Below are positions 51,493-58,688 of a stretch of 64,000 bases of DNA, in pieces. The notes beneath the pieces are model-generated. The model was not told the DNA's origin. It saw nothing but the letters and a program-made list of their open reading frames with translations, and ran no database searches. A program made the translations under genes and the position numbers. Every line of letters starts with the position of its first letter. Position 1 is the stretch's first letter. Location of the stretch: positions 7,750,001 to 7,814,000 of the forward strand of contig NZ_JAPELX010000001.1 of NCBI RefSeq assembly GCF_026343335.1, read 5' to 3'. This DNA is from Streptomyces sp. NBC_00078. Lineage in GTDB: Bacteria > Actinomycetota > Actinomycetes > Streptomycetales > Streptomycetaceae.

Positions 51493-52242
51493 GTGCTCGA
51501 CTACGACAAGGAAGCCGGCGCGTACGACGTCACGCGCGGCGGCGAACCCAGGGCCGCGGCCGCCGCGGACGCCGTGCTGCGCCTGGTCCCCGCCGACGCG
51601 GGCCGGCTCCTCGACCTCGCCTGCGGCACCGGGATCGTCACCAGGCGGCTCGCGGCCGCGCGGCCCGCGACCCGGGTGACGGGCGCCGATCTGACGGACG
51701 GCATGGCACGGATGGCGGCAGCCCGCCTGCCGGGCTCGGTCCTGCTGGCCGACGGCCGCCGGCTGCCGTTCCCGGATTCGACGTTCGACGCGGTCGCCAC
51801 CGTGTGGCTGCTGCATCTGCTCGACGAACCCGAGGACGTGCGGGCCACGGTCGCCGAATGCGCCCGTGTACTGCGGCCCGGCGGTGTTTACGTCACCACC
51901 GTCGACAAGGCGGCCGCCCACGACGTCGGCAGCGACATCGACGCCGTCCTCGCACCGCGCCCGCGCCGCCCGGCCCGGGACGCCGGACCGCTCGTGGAGG
52001 TGTACGCCGCCGCGCACCGCCTGTCCCCGGCCGGGCAGGACCGCTTCCCGGGACACGGCCAGGGCCGTAGCCCTCGGCGCACCGCCGCGGACCTGCGGCG
52101 CGGCTGGTTCACGGTACTGCCGCCCGGCGACCCGGTCACCGAGCGGTTCGTGGCGCGGATTCAGGCGCTGCCCGACCAGGACCGGCCGCGCGCCGACCCG
52201 GAGTTCACCCTGCGTGCCTTCAGGAAGCCGGCAGCCGACTGA
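51493..52242 (+). CDS. Class I SAM-dependent methyltransferase
   Basis: 249 residues; GTG start. YDKEAGAYDVTRGGEPRAAAAADAVLRLVP, SAM motif LLDLACGTGIVTRRLAAARP, VTGADLTDGMARMAA, PFPDSTFDAVATVWLLHLLDEPEDV, VLRPGGVYVTT. This is a UbiE/Methyltransf_11-like small-molecule methyltransferase; substrate unknown. Five bases after phhB, so co-transcribed, which hints at a pterin- or aromatic-related product, although neither gene proves this. Its 3' end overlaps the convergent DUF1579-like gene by 23 bases. Confidence 0.87.
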   Translation: MLDYDKEAGAYDVTRGGEPRAAAAADAVLRLVPADAGRLLDLACGTGIVTRRLAAARPATRVTGADLTDGMARMAAARLPGSVLLADGRRLPFPDSTFDAVATVWLLHLLDEPEDVRATVAECARVLRPGGVYVTTVDKAAAHDVGSDIDAVLAPRPRRPARDAGPLVEVYAAAHRLSPAGQDRFPGHGQGRSPRRTAADLRRGWFTVLPPGDPVTERFVARIQALPDQDRPRADPEFTLRAFRKPAAD

Positions 52243-52687
52243 AGTCCATCGTCCAGTTGGCCGACCAGGTCTGCCCGTCGTCGACGGAGAACGCCTGCTC
52301 CCAGTGCGCGGAGACCGGCGACACGTCCGCCCACACGTACCTCACCCGGACGTCCTTGCCGTCGTGGGTGTCGTCGCCGTAGAACTCGCCACGATCGCCG
52401 TCGAAGCGCCCGAGAACCGGCGGGAACAGCCGGCCGCTGCGGCTCGACGACCAGTTCAGCGACCACTCCTTCGTCTCCGCGTCGAAGAGCCGGAGCGTGA
52501 GCCCCTTCGCACCCAGGTGAGGCATGTCGATCTCGTCCACGTTCGCGGCCCCGTCGAACAACGGTCGGCACCAGGCCGTCGCCGGGAACTCCTCCCAGCC
52601 GCTGTCCGGGTCGAGGAAGTCGGTGCGGCGGCGGTTCACGACCTGCCACTCGCCGTGGAGGAAGTCGAAGTCGTGCGGGCTGCTCAT
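52220..52687 (-). CDS. DUF1579-like lipocalin-fold protein
   Basis: 155 residues: SSPHDFDFLHGEWQVVNRRRTDFLDPDSGWEEFPATAWCRPLFDGAANVDEIDMPHLG, then LTLRLFDAETKEWSLNWSSSRSGRL and FYGDDTHDGKDVRVRYVWADVSPVSAHWEQAFSVDDGQTWSANWTMDFSR. The FDFLhGxW... opening and the repeating beta-strand pattern match small lipocalin-like (DUF1579) proteins of unknown ligand. The ATG overlaps the stop of the upstream gene (ATGA, 52684-52687), so they form an operon. Confidence 0.75.
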   Translation of the reverse strand: MSSPHDFDFLHGEWQVVNRRRTDFLDPDSGWEEFPATAWCRPLFDGAANVDEIDMPHLGAKGLTLRLFDAETKEWSLNWSSSRSGRLFPPVLGRFDGDRGEFYGDDTHDGKDVRVRYVWADVSPVSAHWEQAFSVDDGQTWSANWTMDFSRLPAS

Positions 52688-53163
52688 GAGCGGTCTCCAG
52701 TGGTTCCTTCGGGCAGGGAATCGGCCAGGTAGGCGTCGAGGTCCGGGACTTCGGGGCTGAGCAGGTGCCGTACCCAGGCGTCCCGTTCGTGCAGCACCGG
52801 CGGCAGTTCGAAGACGCAGCCGATCCAGGGCAGTCCGGGCCTGACGAAGTGCGTCGGGTCGTGGTCGGGGCAGCCGATCACGGGCTGGCCCGCCGCCGCG
52901 TTCGCGTAGTGCAGGACGTTGTCCCACACCCAGCTGTACGCGTTGATGTAGGCGCCGTCGTCGTTTCCCCTGTGCACGACGACGAAGGTCGCGGGCGGAG
53001 TGCCGTCCGGCTCCGGCAGCAGCTCCGGAAGGAACGCGTACGCCGCCTTCTCGACGTCCGGTGCGATCCCGGCCGGGTCGGCGGTGACGTGGTAGCGCTT
53101 GATGCGCCGCCCCGCCACCTCGATCGGCGGCGGCACGGTCAGGAGTTTCTCCTTGAAAGCCAT
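52684..53163 (-). CDS. Hypothetical protein, first gene of WYL-divergent operon
   Basis: 159 residues: EKLLTVPPPIEVAGRRIKRYHVTADPAGIAPDVEKAAYAFLPELLPEPDGTPPATFVVVHRGNDDGAYINAYSWVWDNVLHYANAAAGQPVIGCPDHDPTHF. The composition suggests a soluble alpha/beta protein; the family could not be named. The start codon is 18 bases from the perfect operator shared with the WYL regulator, so it is very likely controlled by that regulator. Confidence 0.7.
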   Translation of the reverse strand: MAFKEKLLTVPPPIEVAGRRIKRYHVTADPAGIAPDVEKAAYAFLPELLPEPDGTPPATFVVVHRGNDDGAYINAYSWVWDNVLHYANAAAGQPVIGCPDHDPTHFVRPGLPWIGCVFELPPVLHERDAWVRHLLSPEVPDLDAYLADSLPEGTTGDRS

Positions 53164-53180
53164 GGCGGGGACGCTAGGCC

Positions 53181-53211
53181 GACTTCACTGACATCCTGTG
53201 TCAGTGAAGTC
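53181..53211. promoter_or_regulatory. Perfect 13+13 bp operator of the WYL regulator
   Basis: GACTTCACTGACA (53181-53193), 5-base centre, TGTCAGTGAAGTC (53199-53211). It covers the start codons of the WYL regulator (GTG 53198 or 53204) and lies 18 bases from the divergent ATG at 53163. The position argues for autorepression and for control of both directions from one site. Confidence 0.8.
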
Positions 53212-54154
53212 CAGCCGACTCGTCTCGATCCTGCTCCTGCTCCAGACCCGGGGCCGGATGACCGCCGCCCAGCTCGCCGAGGAACTGGAGGTCTCCGTCC
53301 GCACGGTCTACCGGGACGTGGACGCGCTGAGCGCGGCGGGCGTCCCGCTGTACGGCGACGCGGGCCACGCCGGCGGCTACCGCCTGCTCGACGGCTACCG
53401 CACCCGGCTCACCGGCCTCACCACGGAAGAGGCGGAGGCCCTCTTTCTCGCCGGCGCCCCCGGTCCGGCCGCCGAACTGGGTCTCGGATCGGTCCTGGCC
53501 GCGGCCCAGCTCAAGGTCCGCGCCGCGCTGCCGCCGGAGCTGCGCGCGCACGCCGACCGCATCAGCGGCCGCTTCCACCTGGACGCGCCGGGCTGGTACG
53601 CGGACGCCGAACAGGCGCCGTTTCTGCCCGCCGTCGCCGACGCGGTGTGGAACAGCCGCGTGCTCGACGTCCTGTACCGGCGGTGGGCCGAACCCACCGA
53701 CGTGGAGCGCCGCCTGGAGCCGTACGGACTGGTGCTGAAGGCCGGCCGCTGGTACGTCGTCGCGGGCCCGGGACCGCGCACGTTCCGCGTCGACCAGATC
53801 CTCCGACTCGCCCCGGCGGGAGAGGAGTTCACCCGCCCGGACGACTTCGACCTGGCCGCGTACTGGACGGCGTACCAGCGCGACTTCCACGGCCGGCTGT
53901 ACCGCGGCGAGGCGCTGGTGCGGGTGGCGCCCGGCGTGAAGCCGGCGAGAGCGGTGGACAGCCGTACGGACGACGACGGCTGGACCCTCGCCCGGGTCCC
54001 CATCGAGTCCGTCGAGCACGCTCATGGCGAGTTCCTGCGTCTGGGCGCGGACATCGAGGTGCTCCAACCGCCCGAGCTGCGCGCGCGCATCGCCCGTACG
54101 GTGGCCGAACTGGCCGGAAGATACGGCAGCTTGCCGGAGACCGGGGGCGACTGA
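53204..54154 (+). CDS. HTH-WYL (DeoR-like) transcriptional regulator
   Basis: 316 residues from GTG 53204 (another GTG at 53198). The HTH (about 1-60) reads KSSRLVSILLLLQTRGRMTAAQLAEELEVSVRTVYRDVDALSAAGVPLYGDAGHAGGYRLL. The WYL domain (about 130-250) has LDVLYRRWAEPTDVERRLEPYGLVLKAGRWYVVAGPGPRTFRVDQILRLAPAGEEF. The WCX-like C-terminus is present. No Shine-Dalgarno, and the operator overlaps the start, so the mRNA is probably leaderless. WYL proteins sense nucleic-acid or nucleotide ligands; the two minus-strand genes next to it are the likely targets. Confidence 0.88.
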   Translation: MKSSRLVSILLLLQTRGRMTAAQLAEELEVSVRTVYRDVDALSAAGVPLYGDAGHAGGYRLLDGYRTRLTGLTTEEAEALFLAGAPGPAAELGLGSVLAAAQLKVRAALPPELRAHADRISGRFHLDAPGWYADAEQAPFLPAVADAVWNSRVLDVLYRRWAEPTDVERRLEPYGLVLKAGRWYVVAGPGPRTFRVDQILRLAPAGEEFTRPDDFDLAAYWTAYQRDFHGRLYRGEALVRVAPGVKPARAVDSRTDDDGWTLARVPIESVEHAHGEFLRLGADIEVLQPPELRARIARTVAELAGRYGSLPETGGD

Positions 54155-54229
54155 GAGTGCGGAATCAGTCCGTCCTTCTGTGGAACTCCGGTACGGCCGG
54201 CGTTGGGCCGGGGGCCGGCCGAGGAGGGA

Positions 54230-54535
54230 TCAACGCCCCTGATGCCGCTGCTCCGCCTGCTCGCGAGGGGCTTCGATGAGCGTGGTGACGTGGGGCCGGT
54301 CGCTGCGGCTGATCGCGGCGACGCCGATGTGCCGGATCGGTCCCGGCTGCTTGACCGGGACGGTGCGCAGGCCAGGGATCTCCGGGGCGAGCGCAACTGA
54401 GGGGATCAAGGACACTCCCACACCCGCGGCGACGAGCGAGCGGGCGAAGAAGTAGTCAGTGGTCGCGCCGCGCACTTCCGGATCGAAGCCGGCACGCTCG
54501 GCGTAGCGGCGCAGATATGCCTCGGTTTTCAGGCA
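54230..54535 (-). pseudogene. LysR-family regulator, C-terminal fragment
   Basis: About 100 codons of the LysR effector-binding domain: TEAYLRRYAERAGFDPEVRGATTDYFFARSLVAAGVGVSLIPSVALAPEIPGLRTVPVKQPGPIRHIGVAAI, to a normal stop. The DNA-binding N-terminus and hinge (about 190 residues) are missing. At 54536 the sequence switches abruptly to the C-terminal end of an oppositely oriented aldo/keto reductase gene. Confidence 0.82.
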
Positions 54536-54709
54536 GCCGAGTTCAGCCCGCAACAGATCGCCCTGGCCTGGCTGCTCGCCCGCTCCCCGGCAGTGATCCC
54601 GGTGCCGGGAGCCGGCCGCCAGGCCTCCATCACCGACTCGGTCCGCGCCGCCGACCCCACACTGACCACGGAGGAACTGACACGACTCGAGGATGCTCTG
54701 CCGGGCTGA
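54536..54709 (+). pseudogene. Aldo/keto reductase, C-terminal fragment
   Basis: Plus-strand frame with no start: AEFSPQQIALAWLLARSPAVIPVPGAGRQASITDSVRAADPTLTTEELTRLEDALPG and stop at 54707-54709. This is the last about 57 residues of an AKR (the SPxQIALAWLL...V.PVPGA segment); the catalytic Tyr/Lys/His part is absent. It abuts the LysR fragment, so one deletion probably removed both 5' ends and the shared promoter region. Confidence 0.82.
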
Positions 54710-54799
54710 GCCGGGTCACGGGTCGCCGCTCGCCGACCTTGAGCGAGGAGGGCCGGGACCCGGTGCCTCGATCCGCCGACGGTGTACGCCCCGACGGAA

Positions 54800-54832
54800 A
54801 GGTGGTCGCCCGCAGGCTGCGGGCGACCACCT
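54800..54832 (-). terminator. Strong hairpin terminator of the secreted-protein gene
   Basis: AGGTGGTCGCCCGCA (54800-54814) and TGCGGGCGACCACCT (54818-54832): perfect 15-base arms, 3-base loop, followed on the minus strand by TTTCC. It begins 10 bases past the stop (54843) of the minus-strand gene upstream. Confidence 0.85.
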
Positions 54833-54842
54833 CACCGGTCGG

Positions 54843-55112
54843 TCAGAGGCCGCCGAGCAGGCCGCCCAGGAGACCGGTCACGATGCCCAGGAGGCCGCCC
54901 AGCAGATCGCCCGAGGAGCTGTCGTCGTCCGACGGAGTGAGACAGGCCTCGTGACCCATGAGGGACACGTGGGTCGCTCCGGCGCACGTGCTCGGGGTGT
55001 CGGTCGTCGTAGCCGCAGAGGCGCTCGGCGCCATCAGGGTCAGAGCGAGTACGGGAGCGGCGAGGACCGCCGCGACGCGGGCGCGCGTCGACTTGCGTGT
55101 GCGCTGCGACAT
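54843..55112 (-). CDS. Small secreted Leu/Gly-rich protein
   Basis: 89 residues. A twin-basic start (SQRTRKSTRARVAAVLAAPVLALTLMAPSASAA) is a Sec signal peptide with cleavage likely after SASA. The mature part is about 57 residues: a polar segment with two Cys (TDTPSTCAGATHVSLMGHEACLTPSDDDSSSG), then a hydrophobic GDLLGGLLGIVTGLLGG-type tail in LLGG steps. It is not a chaplin by sequence, but the two Cys plus a Leu/Gly beta-prone or helical tail make it a candidate surface-active or self-assembling wall peptide. GAAAGG precedes ATG 55112. Its own terminator follows. Confidence 0.7.
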   Translation of the reverse strand: MSQRTRKSTRARVAAVLAAPVLALTLMAPSASAATTTDTPSTCAGATHVSLMGHEACLTPSDDDSSSGDLLGGLLGIVTGLLGGLLGGL

Positions 55113-55294
55113 AACTGACCTTTCGCAGATATGGGGAAATCTTCCTTGATCAGACTCACGCGGTCGCCTGCACTCCGCAACTCGAACATCGCTCACAGTG
55201 ACCACGGCCTGGTCGGGCGCAGCTCCCGTGAAGCCGTAGGCCACCCGCCGCCGCCTTCCGAAGCCGTCCTCCTTCCATGGGGGAACGCGCGAGT

Positions 55295-55331
55295 GCCGGG
55301 CGACCCCCAGAGCGGGTGGGGGTCGCCCGGC
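55295..55331 (-). terminator. Hairpin downstream of the GH48 gene
   Basis: GCCGGGCGACCCCC (55295-55308) and GGGGGTCGCCCGGC (55318-55331), perfect 14-base arms, 9-base loop. It lies about 147 bases after the GH48 stop on the minus strand. The rest of 55113-55477 shows no gene. Confidence 0.65.
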
Positions 55332-55477
55332 CGGTGGGCCCCGTCGTCGGGTGACGGGACCGCGGACACGGAGCTTCCAGGCGGCTCCGCGGGAGACACG
55401 GTGCCTGCCACGTCCTGTCAGGGGCGTGGGACTGCGTCGCAGTCGGACAACGGCCAACCCGCGGAGCGCCTGGGGGG

Positions 55478-58396
55478 CTATTCGAGGAGCTCCGCGTACG
55501 AGCCCATGGCCATGGCGATGTCCGCCTGGGCCCAGAACCGGTGATACGTGAAGGACGGCGCGGCCCCGCCCGCCAGATACGCCTCGATCTTCGACCAGGC
55601 AGGGTCGTTCTTGTAGAAGGACCGCAGTGAGGCGAACGTCGACGACGAGTTGATCGCGTCGCCGTTGGGCATCTTGCCGCTCCAGCCGCTGGGCACGTAC
55701 ACGCTGTCGTTGAAGCGGTTGTAGTCGGCGCGGGTCTCCGGCACGGCGATGCCGAGTCCGTCCTGGTAGTTGTTCCACATGCCGTCGAGCAGCGCCTTCG
55801 CCGTTGTCTTCGCCGCCGTGTCACCGGACTTGGCGGCGTAGTACGTCAGGGTCTTGGCGTATGCGGCCGCCACACCGACGTCGTTGGTGTAGTCGGCGAC
55901 GGTGACGTGAAGTCCGCTGTTGGCGCCGGGACTTGACGCGTTCCAGGTGTCGGGCCGGCCCGACCACTGCAGTGTCGACGGGATCTGGTAGGTGCCGTCC
56001 GGGTTGATCGTGGTCTTGGACAGCGCCCACTTGACCCACTTGTCGAGGACCGCCTTGGCCTTCGCGTTGCCCGTCTGCTGGTAGTACTCGGCGACCCGCT
56101 CCATCGACCACGCCTGGAAGCCGAACCACTGGTTGGACGGCGGGTCGTGGTAGACGGGCTGCTGGTCGTAGTACATGCCGTAGAAGGTCGGCGTGCCGGC
56201 CGGCGGACTCGCGTACCGGCCCGCCCAGCTGTTGGTCGCGCCGCCCGCGATGGCGCCCTCGTCCGACTGAAGCCAGCGGTAGAACTCCAGCTGCCGGGTG
56301 AGTGAGGTGCCCCAATCGGCGGCCCCGGTCGAGGACTTGGGCTTCAGGTCGGCGTACGAGCTGAGCGCGTACGCGGCCAGCGGGTTCTGGTAGCCGCCGT
56401 GGACGTGGCTGGAGCCGATGCGCCAGGACCAGCCTCCGTTGGTGTCGGTCGAGCCGCCCCAGGCGTAGTACCAGGACAGCAGATAGTCCGAGGCGTCCTT
56501 GCCCGTGCCCGCCGCACACGTCGACGGGCCCACGCAGTTGCCGATCTTCTTGAAGTACTTGTCGTACATGGCGTAGCGCAGGTAGTCGCCCATTTTCGCG
56601 GCCTTGCCCACGGTCGCGGAGACGTCGCTGCCCTTGCCCTGCTGCTTCGCCCACACGTCGGCCCAGTAGGCGGCCTGCACCGCACGCGCGTCGGCGTCCG
56701 GGGCGTCCGTGTACTTCCACTGCTTGGCGTAGGAGGAGTCGCCGGTGAACAGGTCCAGGTAGCCGTTCTTGCCGCCGTACTTGAAGGCGTCGCAGGTCGG
56801 CTGCGGCACCGTCTCCCACACCGACTCCTGCGGACCGCGCTGGAAGGTGTTGATGTACGACGGCCCACTCGCCGTCGGCCCGCCCTCGCAGGTTCCGCCG
56901 GGGGTGTTGCCGTAGCCGTAGACGTTGTCGACGTCCTCCAGCCAGTGCATGCCGTAGATGTCGTCGGTGCCGTACGCGGACTTCAGCTCACCCGCGATGG
57001 GATCCGAACCGACCGAGACCGACTGGTCCAGCTTGGCCGGATACTCGTTCGGGGTGTCCAGCTCGGGCGCGTACGTCGCCGGCTTGGAGGCGTTGTAGAA
57101 GGAGGTGGTGGGCTGGTCGGCGTGGGTGGGGATCATGTACTTCTCCATGAGGGCCCACGCGCCGTTGAACTTCGACCAGTCACCGCTGACCTTGCCGTAC
57201 ATCGCCTGCAGCCACAGGAGGTAGCTGTAGGCCTCCGACGTGGTCTCGTGGCCCTGGTCGGGGGCCTCGACGATCAGCGTCTCGACCGAGTGGTAGGGGA
57301 TGCCCTGCGGTGAGAAGTAGCCGTTCGCCGGGTTGGTGATCTTGCCGTACAGGTCCAGGAAACGGGCGTCGTAGGCCTTGGCGGCCGCCAGCTCCGTCAC
57401 GGTGACCGAGGCCTTGGCGTGGCCCGGCGCCGTCGACTCGAAGGTCGCCGCACCGGTGCCGGAGGCGTCGGCGGTGACGGTCACCTTCTGCGCGGTGCTC
57501 CAGTTGGAGGGCGTGAAGGTGAGCGAGGCGCCGGCGGTGACCGACAGGCCCGAGACGCCGCTCGCGCGGGCCGTCGTGACGGTCACGTTCGACGCGGGCT
57601 GCGTCGACAGTTTGACGTCGTACGAGCCGGACTTGCCCTGCTGGACGCCCAGTTGGGTCGGTGAGACCACCACGGCGGGACCCGAGGCGACCGTGATGCC
57701 GACGGGTGTCGACTCCGCGGAGGCACCCAGGCTGTCGTACGCCTTCGCCACCAGCGAATGACTGCCCACGGACAAACCGGAGGCCGAGAACGTGTAGGGC
57801 GAGCTGGTGTCCGTGCCCAGCAGGGTCGTGTCGTCGTAGAACTCGACCTTGCTGATCGTCGCGTTGTCGGCCGCGGCGGCGGTGGCCGCGAGCGGGACCG
57901 CGTCGCCCTGCGTGTAGACCGCGCCCGCTGTGGGACTGGTCAGCATGGCCATCGGCGGCTGGTGTGCGCCGGCGCAGGTGGTGCCGTTGACCGTGAAGGC
58001 CGTGGGGGCGGTGTTGGTGCCGCTGTAGGTGAACTGCGCGCCGGTGGAGACGGCGGCGCCAGCGGCGATCTTCGCGTTGTACCCGGCGTCCTTCACGCTG
58101 ATCGACTGGCCGGACTGGGACCAGGTGCCGCTCCAGCCGTTGGCGAGCTTCTGGTTGCCCCCGTACGCGTAGGTGAGGGTCCAGCCGTCGATCGCGTCGG
58201 TGCCGCGGTTGGTGATGGTCAGATCCGCGGTGAAGCCGGATCCCCAGTCGTTCGTCTTGTAGTCGACACTGCACTGGACTGCCGCCGCATGGGCGGGAGT
58301 TGTGCCGGTGCCCAGCATCGTGAGCGGAAGGGCGAGGGCAGCCATGGCGGCGGTCCACAGCCGCCGCGTGGTGCGGCGTCTCCGTCTGGAGTGCAT
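55478..58396 (-). CDS. Secreted GH48 exocellulase (CBM2-Ig-GH48)
   Basis: 972 residues; AAGGAGG 9 bases before ATG 58396. Signal peptide (1 to about 37: RRRRRTTRRLWTAAMAALALPLTMLGTGTTPAHA). N-terminal CBM2 about 40-140 (VQCSVDYKTNDWGSGFTADLTITNRGTDAIDGWTL). An Ig-like module about 147-245 is followed by a second beta module about 248-340. The GH48 catalytic domain runs about 345-972, with YHSVETLIVEAPDQGHETTSEAYSYLLWLQAMYG (the likely acid Glu), DNVYGYGN and DWGTSLTRQLEFYRWLQSDEGAIAGG. GH48 enzymes release cellobiose processively from the reducing end of cellulose. It diverges from the GH5-GH6 genes and lies behind a CebR box. Confidence 0.95.
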   Translation of the reverse strand: MHSRRRRRTTRRLWTAAMAALALPLTMLGTGTTPAHAAAVQCSVDYKTNDWGSGFTADLTITNRGTDAIDGWTLTYAYGGNQKLANGWSGTWSQSGQSISVKDAGYNAKIAAGAAVSTGAQFTYSGTNTAPTAFTVNGTTCAGAHQPPMAMLTSPTAGAVYTQGDAVPLAATAAAADNATISKVEFYDDTTLLGTDTSSPYTFSASGLSVGSHSLVAKAYDSLGASAESTPVGITVASGPAVVVSPTQLGVQQGKSGSYDVKLSTQPASNVTVTTARASGVSGLSVTAGASLTFTPSNWSTAQKVTVTADASGTGAATFESTAPGHAKASVTVTELAAAKAYDARFLDLYGKITNPANGYFSPQGIPYHSVETLIVEAPDQGHETTSEAYSYLLWLQAMYGKVSGDWSKFNGAWALMEKYMIPTHADQPTTSFYNASKPATYAPELDTPNEYPAKLDQSVSVGSDPIAGELKSAYGTDDIYGMHWLEDVDNVYGYGNTPGGTCEGGPTASGPSYINTFQRGPQESVWETVPQPTCDAFKYGGKNGYLDLFTGDSSYAKQWKYTDAPDADARAVQAAYWADVWAKQQGKGSDVSATVGKAAKMGDYLRYAMYDKYFKKIGNCVGPSTCAAGTGKDASDYLLSWYYAWGGSTDTNGGWSWRIGSSHVHGGYQNPLAAYALSSYADLKPKSSTGAADWGTSLTRQLEFYRWLQSDEGAIAGGATNSWAGRYASPPAGTPTFYGMYYDQQPVYHDPPSNQWFGFQAWSMERVAEYYQQTGNAKAKAVLDKWVKWALSKTTINPDGTYQIPSTLQWSGRPDTWNASSPGANSGLHVTVADYTNDVGVAAAYAKTLTYYAAKSGDTAAKTTAKALLDGMWNNYQDGLGIAVPETRADYNRFNDSVYVPSGWSGKMPNGDAINSSSTFASLRSFYKNDPAWSKIEAYLAGGAAPSFTYHRFWAQADIAMAMGSYAELLE

Positions 58397-58462
58397 GTGC
58401 TGGTTCCTCCTTGCGGCTCGGAAAGGAGTGGGGGAAGGGAGGAGCGACAAGCCTTGAACCAG

Positions 58463-58476
58463 TGGGAGCGCTCCCA
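58463..58476. promoter_or_regulatory. CebR box upstream of GH48
   Basis: TGGGAGCGCTCCCA, a perfect 14-base palindrome identical to the CebR/CelR operator consensus. It overlaps the edge of a GH48 promoter candidate: minus-strand TTGACC (58504-58499), 17-base spacer, CACTAT (58481-58476). Cellobiose-type inducers release CebR in Streptomyces and Thermobifida. Confidence 0.9.
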
Positions 58477-58616
58477 TAGTGGGGAAGGGGGCGAGGGCGG
58501 TCAAGGTGGTTGAAGAGTCGAAAAGATTCGACGGGCTTCGGCGCGAGTGAGTTGAGGGAAAGTCAGCGAATGTCTGTAACTCCCCTGTCCTTTGCTGTCA
58601 CTTGGCGCTAGCTTCG

Positions 58617-58640
58617 TTGACACCAGTGGGAGCGATTCCA
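58617..58640 (+). promoter_or_regulatory. TTGACA element and CebR-like box upstream of GH5
   Basis: TGGGAGCGATTCCA (58627-58640) matches the CebR palindrome at 12 of 14 positions. TTGACA (58617-58622) directly precedes it, so a bound repressor would sit within the core promoter, 49 bases before the GH5 ATG. The -10 is not obvious. Confidence 0.7.
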
Positions 58641-58688
58641 TCAGTCGACGCGTCCGTCACGGCGCGCCCGAACTGTAAGGAGTCGCTC

